DNA from: VBAU01 sp036005185
GTDB lineage: Bacteria; Bacteroidota; Bacteroidia; Chitinophagales; Chitinophagaceae
DNA length: 64,000 nt
Assembly (NCBI GenBank): GCA_036005185.1
Contig: DASYQS010000057.1
Location: forward strand, 62,001 to 126,000
Direction of reading: 5' to 3'
Both the position numbers and the translations under genes were made by a program. Each line of letters begins with the position of its first letter. The stretch's first letter is position 1. Positions 1 to 9,212 of this stretch are shown one piece after another. Below the pieces are notes generated by a model. The model had not been told where the DNA came from and ran no database searches. It was given only the letters and a program-made list of their open reading frames with translations.

Positions 1-492
1 CACATTATGCCAGGGTGTAAGATTGGAGATGGCTGTAATATTGGTCAGAACGTTTTTATTGCAACTGGCGTTGTTCTTGGCAAAAATGTAAAAGTGCAGA
101 ATAGTGTTTCTATTTATGAAGGAGTGATTTGTGAGGACGATGTTTTCATAGGGCCTTCGGCTATTTTTACTAACATAAAAAATCCGCGCAGTGCTATTAG
201 CCGAAAAAAAGAGTATCAGAGAACGGTGGTAAAAAAAGGAGCAACAATTGGAGCCAATGCAACGATTGTTTGCGGAAATGAAATTGGAGAGTATGCATTT
301 ATAGGCGCAGGGGCTGTACTAACAAAATCTGTATCGCCTTATGCATTAGTAATCGGTAATCCTGCAAAACAGGTAGGATGGGTGAGCGAAACAGGTCATC
401 GTTTGGATTTTGATAAAAATGGAATAGCTGTTTGCAAAGAGAGCCGCGATAAATATGAGTTGATGAACGATTCTGTAAAAAAAATAAAGTGA
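1..492 (+). CDS. wbpD: UDP-2-acetamido-3-amino-2,3-dideoxy-glucuronate N-acetyltransferase (WbpD/WlbB type), 5' truncated
   Basis: The reading frame is open to the left edge (His-Ile before the first Met at 7), so the N-terminus lies outside the window. The visible 163 residues are a left-handed beta-helix acetyltransferase: hexapeptide turns such as IGDGCNIGQNVFI, then the extended loop typical of the WxcM/WlbB group (FTNIKNPRSAISRKKEYQ) and the closing GNPAKQVGW motif. Family members acetylate the 3-amino group of UDP-GlcNAc(3NH2)A with acetyl-CoA in the cytoplasm, on the route to UDP-2,3-diacetamido-2,3-dideoxy-uronic acids of O-antigens. The next gene encodes the dehydrogenase of the same pathway, which supports the call. 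The aminotransferase (WbpE) and UDP-GlcNAc 6-dehydrogenase (WbpA) are not seen and may lie to the left. The exact substrate is inferred. Confidence 0.82.
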   Translation, partial: HIMPGCKIGDGCNIGQNVFIATGVVLGKNVKVQNSVSIYEGVICEDDVFIGPSAIFTNIKNPRSAISRKKEYQRTVVKKGATIGANATIVCGNEIGEYAFIGAGAVLTKSVSPYALVIGNPAKQVGWVSETGHRLDFDKNGIAVCKESRDKYELMNDSVKKIK

Positions 493-524
493 GTGGCATT
501 CACACTAAGGTCAAGATTCAGAAT

Positions 525-576
525 TGACCTTAATCCTAATCCTTAACCTCAACCTTAACCTCATCCTCGCCTCAAT
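525..576. repeat. degenerate pyrimidine-rich 6-bp tandem repeat
   Basis: About eight degenerate copies of a CCTNAA-like hexamer fill the gap between the acetyltransferase and the next gene. The frame stays open through them, which produces a spurious 18-residue Leu/Asn-rich extension in front of the true start at 578. No function is evident. Confidence 0.5.
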
Positions 577-577
577 C

Positions 578-1474
578 ATGAAACATTTTGCATTAATAGG
601 TGCTGCCGGTTATATTGCTCCGAGACACATGAGGGCGATCAAAGAAACCGGAAATGTTTTGGTGGCTGCATTGGATAAGCATGATTCAGTGGGAATACTG
701 GATAGCTATTTTCCCGAAGCGGATTTTTTTACGGAGTTTGAACGCTTTGATCGCCATTTGGAGAAACTGAAGCGCAATGGCAACCCTGTTGACTATGTAG
801 TGGTTTGTTCTCCGAATTATTTACACGATGCTCATATACGATTCGGTCTTCGTCTGGGTGCCGATGTGATCTGCGAAAAACCGGTTGTGCTAAATCCCTG
901 GAATGTGGATGCATTGATGGAGATGGAAAAGGAAACAGGAAAAAAAGTTTTTACGGTTCTTCAAATGCGGCTCCATCCTGCCATTATCGCTCTTCGTGAA
1001 AAAGTGATGAAAGCGCCGCCGGAGAAAAAATTCAATGTTACTCTGCGGTATATTACGATCCGTGGTCATTGGTACCAGATCAGTTGGAAAGGAGATATGC
1101 AGAAAAGCGGGGGTATTGCTACCAATATCGGCATCCATTTCTTTGATGCGCTTCTCTGGATATTTGGAGATGTAAAACAGAACAAGGTTTGTCAGCATGA
1201 TAGCACAAAAGCATCGGGGCAGTTGATGTTGGATAGGGCCAATATAAATTGGTCGCTGAGCATTGATGCAAACGACCTGCCTGAACAAACAAAGGCTACG
1301 GGTAAACAGAGTTTTCGTTCGTTGGTGATTGATGAAGACGAAATCGAATTTGGAGATAGCTTTAATCAATTGCATACAAAAGTGTACGAGGAAATTTTAG
1401 CCGGGTATGGCTATAAGCTCTCTGAAGTAAAGAAGTCAGTAGAGTTAGTGTATAGGATAAGAAATAAATGCTAG
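578..1474 (+). CDS. wlbA: Gfo/Idh/MocA dehydrogenase, WlbA/WbpB type (UDP-GlcNAcA 3-dehydrogenase)
   Basis: A 298-residue NAD-dependent oxidoreductase. The N-terminus has the Rossmann signature ALIGAAGYIAPRHM, followed by the conserved EKP motif (CEKPVVLNPWNVDAL) around residue 113 and the Gfo/Idh C-terminal half with GGIATNIGIHFFD. The wording of the EKP region and GYIAPRH matches, from memory, the WlbA/WbpB group that oxidises the 3-hydroxyl of UDP-N-acetylglucosaminuronic acid to the 3-keto sugar before transamination. Pairing with the WbpD-type acetyltransferase upstream supports this. An upstream in-frame start at 524 is rejected because it translates a simple repeat; MKHFALIG at 578 starts directly on the Rossmann strand. 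Confidence 0.82.
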   Translation: MKHFALIGAAGYIAPRHMRAIKETGNVLVAALDKHDSVGILDSYFPEADFFTEFERFDRHLEKLKRNGNPVDYVVVCSPNYLHDAHIRFGLRLGADVICEKPVVLNPWNVDALMEMEKETGKKVFTVLQMRLHPAIIALREKVMKAPPEKKFNVTLRYITIRGHWYQISWKGDMQKSGGIATNIGIHFFDALLWIFGDVKQNKVCQHDSTKASGQLMLDRANINWSLSIDANDLPEQTKATGKQSFRSLVIDEDEIEFGDSFNQLHTKVYEEILAGYGYKLSEVKKSVELVYRIRNKC

Positions 1475-1517
1475 AATATTTTTCCCGCTAAGGAGTTTAT
1501 GCAATTGCAGAACTAAT

Positions 1518-2441
1518 ATGAAGTATACTTTTCTGGAGATTGAACAGTGCAATATGTGTGGTGATAACGCAAAAGGTCATAAGATTATTGGTCATCGGTT
1601 AAATGGGCAAACCGGGTTTAGACCAGGTTTAAAAAAAGGAATAACTGTATCAGTTGCTAAGTGCACTAAATGCGGACTTATTTATTCTAACCCGCTGCCT
1701 GTCCCTTTTGATTTACAGGATCATTATGGCATTCCTCCTGAACATTATTGGACTGCCGAATACTTTAAGCTGAACCTCGATCAGTTTTCTTATGAAATCG
1801 GTATCGCGAAAAAGCTTTTGAATTTTAGGAAACAAATAAAAGCATTGGATATAGGAGCTGGTTTGGGAAAAAATATGCTTGCTATGTCAAATGCAGGTTT
1901 TGATACTTATGGATTTGAGCCTTCTGTACCTTTTTATGAAAGAGCGATAAGTAAAATGGATATTTCCCCCGAACGCCTGAAGCAAGGTGCTATGGAAGAA
2001 ATGCATTATGAGGAAAACAGTTTTGATTTTATAACCTTCGGTGCGGTATTAGAGCATTTGTACGATCCGAATCATTCGCTGGAAAAAGCTTTACAATGGC
2101 TTAAACCTGCCGGCATTATTCATGTTGAAGTACCTTCCTCAGAATGGCTGATTTCAAAATTAATCAACAGATATTATAGATTGAGGTGCACTCGATTTGT
2201 TACCAATATTAGTCCAATGCACGAACCTTTTCATTTGTATGAGTTTGCGGTGAAATCATTTCAAATGAATGGCATCCGGTCGGGATATGAAGTGGCCTAT
2301 TACAAACATTTCGTTGGTGAAATTCCATCTGTGCCAAAAATTTTCCATCCCCTCTTAAAAACTTACATGAAATGGTCAAACAAAGGATTGCAACTGGTAA
2401 TTTGGTTAAGAAAACCTGAATCAAAGACTATGGATAACTAA
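1518..2441 (+). CDS. class I SAM-dependent methyltransferase with N-terminal zinc-binding Cys motif
   Basis: A 307-residue protein. Residues ~8-60 carry two CxxC pairs (CNMCGD and CTKCGL), a small zinc knuckle common in sugar methyltransferases of O-antigen loci. The Methyltransf_23-type fold follows: motif I LDIGAGLGKN around residue 115, an acidic residue after beta-2 (FEPSVP), and EHLYDPNHSLEKA as the post-motif helix. Some Cys-containing relatives act on nucleotide-linked deoxysugars (C-methyltransferases), others on unknown acceptors, so the substrate is unassigned. It sits 43 bp after the dehydrogenase in the polysaccharide locus and is probably cytoplasmic. Confidence 0.75.
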   Translation: MKYTFLEIEQCNMCGDNAKGHKIIGHRLNGQTGFRPGLKKGITVSVAKCTKCGLIYSNPLPVPFDLQDHYGIPPEHYWTAEYFKLNLDQFSYEIGIAKKLLNFRKQIKALDIGAGLGKNMLAMSNAGFDTYGFEPSVPFYERAISKMDISPERLKQGAMEEMHYEENSFDFITFGAVLEHLYDPNHSLEKALQWLKPAGIIHVEVPSSEWLISKLINRYYRLRCTRFVTNISPMHEPFHLYEFAVKSFQMNGIRSGYEVAYYKHFVGEIPSVPKIFHPLLKTYMKWSNKGLQLVIWLRKPESKTMDN

Positions 2442-2492
2442 AGAACGATCTTTTTCACTATTACAAACAGGGATTTTTAAGTTTTAATTTTT

Positions 2493-3284
2493 ATGAGTTT
2501 AAAAGAAAATTTTTATAAAATTTACGATCTAATCACTTTTGGAAAAGGAGTAAAAAAAGAATTGAATGGATTTGTAGTAAAGCTTCCTGTGCGGTATTCC
2601 AGGTTTTTTCCCAATAATTATGAAAGTGAAAATTTTGATTTTTTAAAAAAGAACTGTGAGCAAGGTTTTGTTGTGATTGATATTGGGGCACACATCGGTT
2701 TATTTTCGGTTTGTGCTTCACAACTTGCAGGTTCTTCAGGTAGGGTTTATTCATTCGAACCCGCACCGGCTACACATAACCTATTGCTAAAAACGATTTC
2801 AATCAATAAAAAAAAAGGTATTATTTTACCCAGGAAAGAGGGAATTGGCGAAAAGGAAAGTACTGTTTTCTTCAATGTTTCTGATATTGAGGGCGATAAC
2901 AGCAATACTATTATTAACTATGAAAATGACAGGAAAGATCGAAATCTAAAAAAAATTGAGATCAATATTACTTCTATTGACAACTTCGTTCAACAGAACA
3001 ATATTACAAAAGTTGATTTTGTAAAAATCGATGCAGAGGGATACGAATATCGGGTATTAAAAGGCGGAATACGGACTCTTAAGTCTTTTAAACCTTTTAT
3101 TATTCTTGCTGTACATCCTGAGGCAATCAGGTGTAATGGAGACTCTCTAGAACAGATATATGATCTTCTGATGGATGTTCAATATAATATCATTTACCAA
3201 AAACGGTATATAACTAAACAGGATTTTTGTTCCCAGGCTTTGATTTTTGATGTTCACTTGACGTTAAGAAGTGCGGAGCAATGA
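2493..3284 (+). CDS. FkbM family methyltransferase
   Basis: A 263-residue protein of the FkbM type. Motif I is VVIDIGAHIGLFSV near residue 63, FEPAP follows beta-2, and the C-terminal hallmark VDFVKIDAEGYEYRVLKG lies near residue 175. FkbM-family enzymes mostly O-methylate hydroxyls of sugars or polyketides. In this neighbourhood the acceptor is probably a sugar of the surface polysaccharide. It is one of two FkbM paralogues in the locus (the other is at 6516). No signal peptide, so cytoplasmic. The exact acceptor cannot be told from sequence. Confidence 0.8.
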   Translation: MSLKENFYKIYDLITFGKGVKKELNGFVVKLPVRYSRFFPNNYESENFDFLKKNCEQGFVVIDIGAHIGLFSVCASQLAGSSGRVYSFEPAPATHNLLLKTISINKKKGIILPRKEGIGEKESTVFFNVSDIEGDNSNTIINYENDRKDRNLKKIEINITSIDNFVQQNNITKVDFVKIDAEGYEYRVLKGGIRTLKSFKPFIILAVHPEAIRCNGDSLEQIYDLLMDVQYNIIYQKRYITKQDFCSQALIFDVHLTLRSAEQ

Positions 3285-3337
3285 AATAGTTAATAACGAT
3301 ATCTTTATCAAGATAAAAATCCCATAAAAAACCCGTA

Positions 3338-4615
3338 GTGAGGATTTTAAGAAATTCTGCCATTTATTTGTTTGCTAACTTTCTCACCAGGGCTATTAGC
3401 ATTTTGTTGATACCCATTCTAACCAAGTATCTTTCGCCTGGTAATTACGGACAAATCCTTTTATTTTCTACTCTGATTGTGTTTTTTAATCCAGCTTTGT
3501 ATTGTGGAAGTATCGACATGTTGGCAATAGATTTTTTTAAAGGAGAGAAAACCTTTAAACAAACGCTGAGTAACTGCAACTCAACCATTTTTTATATCAG
3601 CATTTTCACCTCAGTAATTTTTGTTTTCGCGTCCCCATTATTGATCAGCCTGTTTGATATTCCATTTTGGATAGTTGCTATCTTGCCTCTGACTTGCCTG
3701 CTTAATTATTACACAGAATTACTACTTCTTTTGTTTCGATATAAGGATATGCATGTTTCTTATCTAAAAACGATTCTTATAAAGACATTATTGGAAGTTG
3801 CCGTCACACTGCTTTTTCTTCTTGTATTGCATTGGGGATGGTATAGCCGGGTTGCCGGCATTCTCATAGGTTTTCTTGTGCCTGTTTATTTCCTACTAAA
3901 AGTAATTCCTGCGAAAGCCCTTTTATCAAAACCCGATAAAATGGTAATAAAGGCTACTATACGGAGAGGATTACCCTTTGTAATCGCGCAATTTCTGATA
4001 ATTGCATTTATCAGTGTTGATAAATTTTTTATACCTAAATATTTTTCAAAGCATGACCTGGGTTTATATGGTATTGCCTTCCAGATCAGTAACTTACTAA
4101 CCATTTTTGCTGTTTCTTTAATCAGTGTATTGCAACCCATACAATACAAACTTGCCACTGACTTAACGGGCTCAAATAAGGAAAAGCTTATGAGATTAAT
4201 CTATACATTCGTCAGCGTCCAATTTATCGCATCTGTGTCATTGGTTTTAATTAGTCCTTTAATTTATCGGTACTTTATTAATGTACAATATCATGAAAGC
4301 ATGGCCTGGATTATATATTTGGTAATTGCGGCTTTTTTTTCCAGTTGCAGTGCATTTTTTATGAATATCGTGCGTCAAAAAGGAACAGGAAGACAATTGA
4401 TCGAAGTAAATCTTTATCCTTTGCTTTTATTGATCTTTCTTTTCTTTATACTCCCACGATATTTTCATATTCTCGGAGTACTATACGCCTACATTATTGT
4501 AAATTTTCTGATTCTAGTACTTACTATTAGAAGATCAATGAAAGCCTTGAATATTTCAAATAATTTACTGCTAAATCAATTAAAAACTTCTATTGGTAAA
4601 TTATCAAATGACTGA
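3338..4615 (+). CDS. wzx: polysaccharide flippase, Wzx-like (MOP superfamily)
   Basis: A 425-residue, highly hydrophobic protein with about 12 predicted membrane segments. The N-terminus (RNSAIYLFANFLTRAIS) and the segment ILIPILTKYLSPGNYGQ are typical of oligosaccharide flippases of the MOP/MATE superfamily. It is expected to move lipid-linked oligosaccharide units across the inner membrane. The start is a GTG at 3338; no better ATG precedes the conserved first helix. It is the only flippase candidate in view, consistent with a Wzx/Wzy-type pathway. The gene ends 6 bp before the next one, so the two are probably cotranscribed. Confidence 0.82.
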   Translation: MRILRNSAIYLFANFLTRAISILLIPILTKYLSPGNYGQILLFSTLIVFFNPALYCGSIDMLAIDFFKGEKTFKQTLSNCNSTIFYISIFTSVIFVFASPLLISLFDIPFWIVAILPLTCLLNYYTELLLLLFRYKDMHVSYLKTILIKTLLEVAVTLLFLLVLHWGWYSRVAGILIGFLVPVYFLLKVIPAKALLSKPDKMVIKATIRRGLPFVIAQFLIIAFISVDKFFIPKYFSKHDLGLYGIAFQISNLLTIFAVSLISVLQPIQYKLATDLTGSNKEKLMRLIYTFVSVQFIASVSLVLISPLIYRYFINVQYHESMAWIIYLVIAAFFSSCSAFFMNIVRQKGTGRQLIEVNLYPLLLLIFLFFILPRYFHILGVLYAYIIVNFLILVLTIRRSMKALNISNNLLLNQLKTSIGKLSND

Positions 4616-4621
4616 GGGTTA

Positions 4622-5422
4622 TTGTATTCACAGTTGAAATTTTATTTAGGAATGAGACTGTTTCATTTGCTAGGTTTTTCTCCACGTAATTTTTTTTATT
4701 TTATTAAAAGCTTCCCTGGTTATCTTTCTGATTACCGTGCATATAAAAAACAACTCAGCACAAACAAAAACCTATGGCCCTTTGGAAAAACATATCCTAT
4801 TTTTCATGATAAATATGAGGAAAGCGGCATTTTAAGTGGCGCTTATTTTCATCAAGACTTACTGGTTGCAAAAAAGATTTATCAGAAAAAACCGACAAAG
4901 CATGTTGACGTAGGTTCAAGAACCGATGGTTTTGTAGCCCATGTATCTGTTTTTATGCCCATTGAAATAATTGACATACGCCCACAAAACAGTAAGGTGG
5001 AAAACATTAGTTTTTTACAAGCTGATTTGATGAATCCAATCGGAGATACTTTATTTAACTACTGCGACTCAATTTCCTCACTGCATGCGATCGAGCATTT
5101 TGGCTTGGGAAGATATGGAGATCCTATTGATGCGAATGGCTATATTAAGGCGCTAAACAATATTTACTTGATGCTAAAACCGGGAGGAGCTTTTTATTTT
5201 TCTGTTCCATTAGGTCCGCAGCGAATTGAATTTAATGCTCAGAGGATTTTTTCTTTAGCTTATTTGCTGTCTTTGTTTCAAAACAAATATGAAATCGTTG
5301 ATTTTTCATTCGTAGATGACAAGGGAGATCTTCATCAAAATGTATTGATATCTGACAACCTCATTCAGGATAACTGTAACTGTAGCTATGGGTGCGCTAT
5401 TTTCGAACTTCAAAAGTTGTAA
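4622..5422 (+). CDS. DUF268 family protein (methyltransferase-like)
   Basis: A 266-residue protein that resembles the DUF268 family: HVDVGSRTDGFVAH in the position of a SAM motif I, the strand IEIIDIRP, then SSLHAIEHFGLGRYGDP and MLKPGGAFYFSVP, all reminiscent of class I methyltransferases. The first usable start is a TTG at 4622, 6 bp after the upstream stop; an ATG at 4652 would remove 10 residues and still keep the domain. Biochemical function is unknown, but the family is common in polysaccharide loci. It overlaps or abuts its neighbours and likely shares their transcript. Confidence 0.65.
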   Translation: MYSQLKFYLGMRLFHLLGFSPRNFFYFIKSFPGYLSDYRAYKKQLSTNKNLWPFGKTYPIFHDKYEESGILSGAYFHQDLLVAKKIYQKKPTKHVDVGSRTDGFVAHVSVFMPIEIIDIRPQNSKVENISFLQADLMNPIGDTLFNYCDSISSLHAIEHFGLGRYGDPIDANGYIKALNNIYLMLKPGGAFYFSVPLGPQRIEFNAQRIFSLAYLLSLFQNKYEIVDFSFVDDKGDLHQNVLISDNLIQDNCNCSYGCAIFELQKL

Positions 5423-5427
5423 ATTTT

Positions 5428-6486
5428 ATGAATAGAGTTTTAGTAACCGGATCAAGCGGATTAATTGGAAGTGAAGTAGTAAGCTATTTTGCAGAACAGG
5501 GATTTGAAGTGCATGGCATTGATAACAATATGCGGGCTGATTTTTTTGGTCAGCAGGCCGATACAATATGGAATAAAAAAAGGCTGGAGGGACAGTATAA
5601 AAATTTTAAGCATCATCATATTGATATCCGTAATAGAAGGGATGTCATCGAAATTGTGAAACTGATTGGCCCCGATGCGATCATCCACGCAGCTGCCCAG
5701 CCGAGCCATGACCTAGCGGCCTCAAGGCCTTTTGATGATTTTGATACGAATGCTGTAGGAACATTCAATTTGCTCGAGGCTTCCCGTCTGCATAATCCAG
5801 AGATCATCTTTGTTCATATGTCAACCAACAAAGTGTATGGGGATGCCCCTAACGAGATCAAATTAAAAGAGCTGGAAACTAGATGGGATTATGATGACCC
5901 ATTATTTGAAAACGGCATCACGGAAAACTTTCGCATCGACCAATCGAAGCATTCGCTTTTCGGCGCATCGAAAGTGGCGGGGGATATTATGGTGCAGGAA
6001 TACGGCCGTTATTTCGGAATGCGAACCTGTTGTTTGCGCGGAGGATGCCTCACAGGCCCAAGCCACTCTGGCGTTGAGCTTCATGGATTTTTAAGTTATC
6101 TGGTTAAAGTGAATGTTACCGGGGGGGTTTATAAAATTTATGGATATAAAGGAAAACAGGTAAGGGATAATATACATTCTCATGATGTTGCTCGTTTCAT
6201 AGCTGAATTTATTACGAACCCGAGATCCGGAGAGGTCTATAATATTGGCGGTGGAAGAAACAACTCCTGCTCTATTTTGGAAGCATTCAAAATTGTTGAA
6301 TCATTCACCAACAAAGTCATGAATTATGAATATATGGATAAAGCAAGAGAAGGTGACCACATCTGCTATATTTCGGACCTAACTAAAATGAGAACTCATT
6401 ATCCTAATTGGGATACAAGCAGATCATTACATCAAATTTTTGGAGAGATCGTGGATGCCTGGGATAAGCGAATAATTAATGATTAG
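5428..6486 (+). CDS. NAD-dependent epimerase/dehydratase, CDP-paratose 2-epimerase-like (extended SDR)
   Basis: A 352-residue extended SDR. The cofactor motif GSSGLIGSEV starts at residue ~7, followed by HAAAQPSHDLAASRP, MSTNKVYGD and GGCLTGPSHSGVELHGF. The C-terminal half keeps RDNIHSHDVARF and NIGGGRNNSCS. Overall it resembles CDP-paratose/tyvelose 2-epimerases, enzymes that invert a nucleotide sugar at C2. Oddly, the YxxxK catalytic position reads F178-GAS-K182, so the usual Tyr is Phe; from memory a subfamily of these proteins shares this. Substrate is therefore uncertain. A start at 5392 inside the previous gene was rejected in favour of MNRVLVTG at 5428. Confidence 0.72.
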   Translation: MNRVLVTGSSGLIGSEVVSYFAEQGFEVHGIDNNMRADFFGQQADTIWNKKRLEGQYKNFKHHHIDIRNRRDVIEIVKLIGPDAIIHAAAQPSHDLAASRPFDDFDTNAVGTFNLLEASRLHNPEIIFVHMSTNKVYGDAPNEIKLKELETRWDYDDPLFENGITENFRIDQSKHSLFGASKVAGDIMVQEYGRYFGMRTCCLRGGCLTGPSHSGVELHGFLSYLVKVNVTGGVYKIYGYKGKQVRDNIHSHDVARFIAEFITNPRSGEVYNIGGGRNNSCSILEAFKIVESFTNKVMNYEYMDKAREGDHICYISDLTKMRTHYPNWDTSRSLHQIFGEIVDAWDKRIIND

Positions 6487-6515
6487 ATTAATTCAACTCT
6501 ATAAATCGGCTATCA

Positions 6516-7277
6516 ATGATTAAACATATTCTCTTTACGATGAGAGAAATCAAAAATAAAATTTTCCCAAACCGATTTAGTAAAGAGATAGATAATTTTA
6601 AGAACAGACGAGTAGAGTTGTATCGAAATTATATAAGCAAAGGCGATTTATGCTTTGATGTAGGGGCAAATAAGGGTGATGTTACTGAGCCTTTGTTAAA
6701 TATTGGGGCAAAAGTGATAGCGATAGAGCCTCAAACAAATTGCTTTAATTATTTGAGATGGAAGTTTGGAAATGATATAGAAATCATTAAGAAAGGCCTA
6801 GGTGAAAAAGAGGAAATTAAGGAAATGTTCATTTCAGATGCCGATACTATATCATCCTTTTCGGAAACTTGGATCAGTAAGGTAAAAGAGCAACGGTTTA
6901 AAACAAACAAGTGGAACAAAACGGAAGCCGTCGAGATGACTACTTTAGACAATCTCATTGCAAAATTTGGTGTCCCTAAATTTATTAAGATAGATGTTGA
7001 GGGTTATGAATTGGAGGTATTGAGGGGTTTAAGCCATAAAATACCGCTTATTTCATTTGAGTATACAGTTCCAGAGCAAGTAGATAATCTTATGCAATGT
7101 CTCAAAAGACTAACTGATATCAATCCAAATGCGGTTTACAATTATTCTATGGGGAGTTCCATGACCTTGGAATTGAACGATTGGACAACTTCTATTGGAA
7201 TGTTTGAAGTTATAAAAACTGAAAAATTTTTATCAACAAGTATGGGAGATATCTATGCCAAATCTTTCCAATTATGA
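6516..7277 (+). CDS. FkbM family methyltransferase (second copy)
   Basis: A 253-residue FkbM-type protein. Motif I is LCFDVGANKGDVTEPLL near residue 45, AIEPQTNCFNYL follows beta-2, and FIKIDVEGYELEVLRGL near residue 160 is the family hallmark. It diverges clearly from the FkbM protein at 2493, so the two probably have different acceptors. Its stop codon overlaps the start of the next gene (ATGA at 7274-7277), indicating translational coupling. A role in O-methylating a repeat-unit sugar is inferred from context. Confidence 0.78.
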   Translation: MIKHILFTMREIKNKIFPNRFSKEIDNFKNRRVELYRNYISKGDLCFDVGANKGDVTEPLLNIGAKVIAIEPQTNCFNYLRWKFGNDIEIIKKGLGEKEEIKEMFISDADTISSFSETWISKVKEQRFKTNKWNKTEAVEMTTLDNLIAKFGVPKFIKIDVEGYELEVLRGLSHKIPLISFEYTVPEQVDNLMQCLKRLTDINPNAVYNYSMGSSMTLELNDWTTSIGMFEVIKTEKFLSTSMGDIYAKSFQL

Positions 7278-8080
7278 TCGACGACCAATTTAAATCTTCA
7301 TGTGCAGTTCTTATTCCCTCCTGCGATCCTTATATGGATCTATGGCAACCTTACTTTACTTTGTTTTTCCGGTATTGGAATGACTGTCCATATCCTATTT
7401 ATCTTGGCTCAAATAAATTATCGTTCAATCATGCTAGGGTAAAAATGCTTTATTCGGATCAGGGAACTAACTGGGCCAATAGAGTTAGAGAGCAGGTTGA
7501 AGCAATAAATGCCGATTACATTATTTTATTTCTAGAGGATTTTTTTCTACAAACGCCAGTAAACCAAAAGGAAATTGAGCATTGTCTTGATTTTATGATA
7601 AAAAATGATGGACATTATTTGCGCATGATCAAATGGCCGGGCCCGAATAAAAAAATCAACGACGAAAATTTGGTGGGTGAAATTAGTGCGGAAACACCGT
7701 ACAGAGTATCCACGCAGGTTGCAATCTGGAAAAAAGCCAGCCTGCTTAATTTGATGCGACCGGATGAATCGATCTGGCAATTTGAAATAGATGGAAGCAA
7801 GAGAAGCGACCGTCTTTATCCCAAAGGATTTTATGGTTCATGGAAAGATATAATGACCTATAAACATCATGTTGTGGAAAGAGGAAAATGGTTTCCCTGG
7901 GAAGCCAGGAAATTTGCGAAAATGAATATCGGTTGTGATTTTACAAAAAGACCCATCATGAGCAGAAAGGAAGCATTCCTTTGGAGAAAGAATAAACTCT
8001 TAGCGTGGGTTTTCAGGTTAATTCCTTTTAATATCAGGAAAAGAATGGGCGGTGCCATAGCTGAATTGCCTAACATTTGA
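7274..8080 (+). CDS. probable glycosyltransferase-like protein of unknown family
   Basis: A 268-residue cytosolic protein without a confident family match. The start (CAVLIPSCDPYMDLWQPYF) and the segment ADYIILFLEDFFLQTPV look like a GT-A fold with an acidic metal-binding motif (LEDF in place of DxD). Later segments are rich in Trp, Lys and Arg (KGFYGSWKDIMTYKHH). Similar proteins occur in capsule and O-antigen loci as uncharacterised transferases. It overlaps the preceding FkbM gene by 4 bp. The glycosyltransferase role is inference from fold-like motifs and context. Confidence 0.5.
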   Translation: MIDDQFKSSCAVLIPSCDPYMDLWQPYFTLFFRYWNDCPYPIYLGSNKLSFNHARVKMLYSDQGTNWANRVREQVEAINADYIILFLEDFFLQTPVNQKEIEHCLDFMIKNDGHYLRMIKWPGPNKKINDENLVGEISAETPYRVSTQVAIWKKASLLNLMRPDESIWQFEIDGSKRSDRLYPKGFYGSWKDIMTYKHHVVERGKWFPWEARKFAKMNIGCDFTKRPIMSRKEAFLWRKNKLLAWVFRLIPFNIRKRMGGAIAELPNI

Positions 8081-8094
8081 TTTGCCATGGCATC

Positions 8095-9207
8095 ATGAAT
8101 ATCCTGATCTATTATCCTTATAATCATCGAAGCGTAGAACAGCAATCCGTTGCAGAAATGCTTGTCAAGGCGGGACACCAGGTTGTTTTTTTTACCACCT
8201 GCGAAAAAGGATATATTCACGATTATCTAAAAAGTGTTGGCATACCAGCTTACTATACTTATGGTCCCACTCATGGCATCCAAGCTTATGTAAAAAATAT
8301 CAGAAAGCTCAATTCTATTATTAAAGAAAAAAAAATTGATGTAGTGATTGCTCAGCAGCAATACCCGGCTTTAATTGCTGGTGTTTTACGCCTCTTTAAA
8401 AAATTCAAATTGGTTTACGTGCGGCATAATAGTGATGAGGATTACCAACTTAATGCAGTTAAAGCAAAATGGTTCAATAAGATTATCAATGCATTAACGC
8501 CAGTTAAAGTGGCCCCTTCTTCAATTGTACAAAAATTTTGGATAGAAAAAGAAATGGTTTCTCCTAAACAGATCCGGCGTATTAATTACGGGTATAATTT
8601 TAATCAATATGAAAAAGCAAATGAAGGCGAGGCAAGAAATATTCAAAAAATTTTTCCTGCGGCATTACTGATACTGTCGATGGCAAGATTAGTGCCTTCA
8701 AAGAGGCATAAAGAAATGTTTTCTGTTGTAAAAAGGTTGGTTGAAGAAGGAATTGATTGTAAAATGATTTGTCTGGGAACCGGCAGTTTGGAAAATGAGC
8801 TTAGGCAAATCATTGATATATCTGGGATGAAGAATCATATCTTTCTGTTGGGTCGAAAGGAAAATATTTTTGACTATATAGCTGCTTGTGATGTATTCTT
8901 TCATCTTTCTTCAGCGGAGGCCAGTAACAGTGCAGTAAAAGAAGTAGCATTATACCAAAAACCCGTTATTGTATGCAAAGGAGTGGGAGATTTTGAAGAT
9001 TATATTATTCCATGGGAAAATGGGTTTCTTGTGGATAAAGAAAACCCTGTTGAAGAATCGCATTCCATTCTTAAAGCGATAGCTGAAAATAAAGTTGACA
9101 GATCAAAACTGGGGCAACGGCTATTCAACACAGTAACAACTATGTTTGACATTAAAAATGTGTCAGAAGACTATAACCGTTTGTTACACTATGTAATGCA
9201 ACAATAA
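8095..9207 (+). CDS. GT4 family glycosyltransferase
   Basis: A 370-residue GT-B glycosyltransferase. The N-terminal half begins MNILIYYPYNHRS with the glycine-poor loop seen in GT4. The C-terminal half has SMARLVPSKRHKEMF, and the EX7E donor-binding motif is intact (E-ASNSAVK-E around residue 279). It would transfer a sugar from a nucleotide donor to the growing lipid-linked unit on the cytoplasmic face. A TTG start at 8077 overlapping the previous stop is possible, but ATG 8095 begins directly at the first beta strand. Donor and acceptor are not predictable. Confidence 0.82.
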   Translation: MNILIYYPYNHRSVEQQSVAEMLVKAGHQVVFFTTCEKGYIHDYLKSVGIPAYYTYGPTHGIQAYVKNIRKLNSIIKEKKIDVVIAQQQYPALIAGVLRLFKKFKLVYVRHNSDEDYQLNAVKAKWFNKIINALTPVKVAPSSIVQKFWIEKEMVSPKQIRRINYGYNFNQYEKANEGEARNIQKIFPAALLILSMARLVPSKRHKEMFSVVKRLVEEGIDCKMICLGTGSLENELRQIIDISGMKNHIFLLGRKENIFDYIAACDVFFHLSSAEASNSAVKEVALYQKPVIVCKGVGDFEDYIIPWENGFLVDKENPVEESHSILKAIAENKVDRSKLGQRLFNTVTTMFDIKNVSEDYNRLLHYVMQQ

Positions 9208-9212
9208 TATTG

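Noticed and set aside
524..577. Upstream start of the WlbA-like dehydrogenase giving an 18-residue Leu/Asn-rich N-terminus
   Set aside because: It translates a simple hexamer repeat; the Rossmann strand starts at the ATG at 578.
890..1375. 161-codon open frame on the minus strand
   Set aside because: It lies wholly opposite the dehydrogenase gene, with no recognisable domain; a shadow frame.
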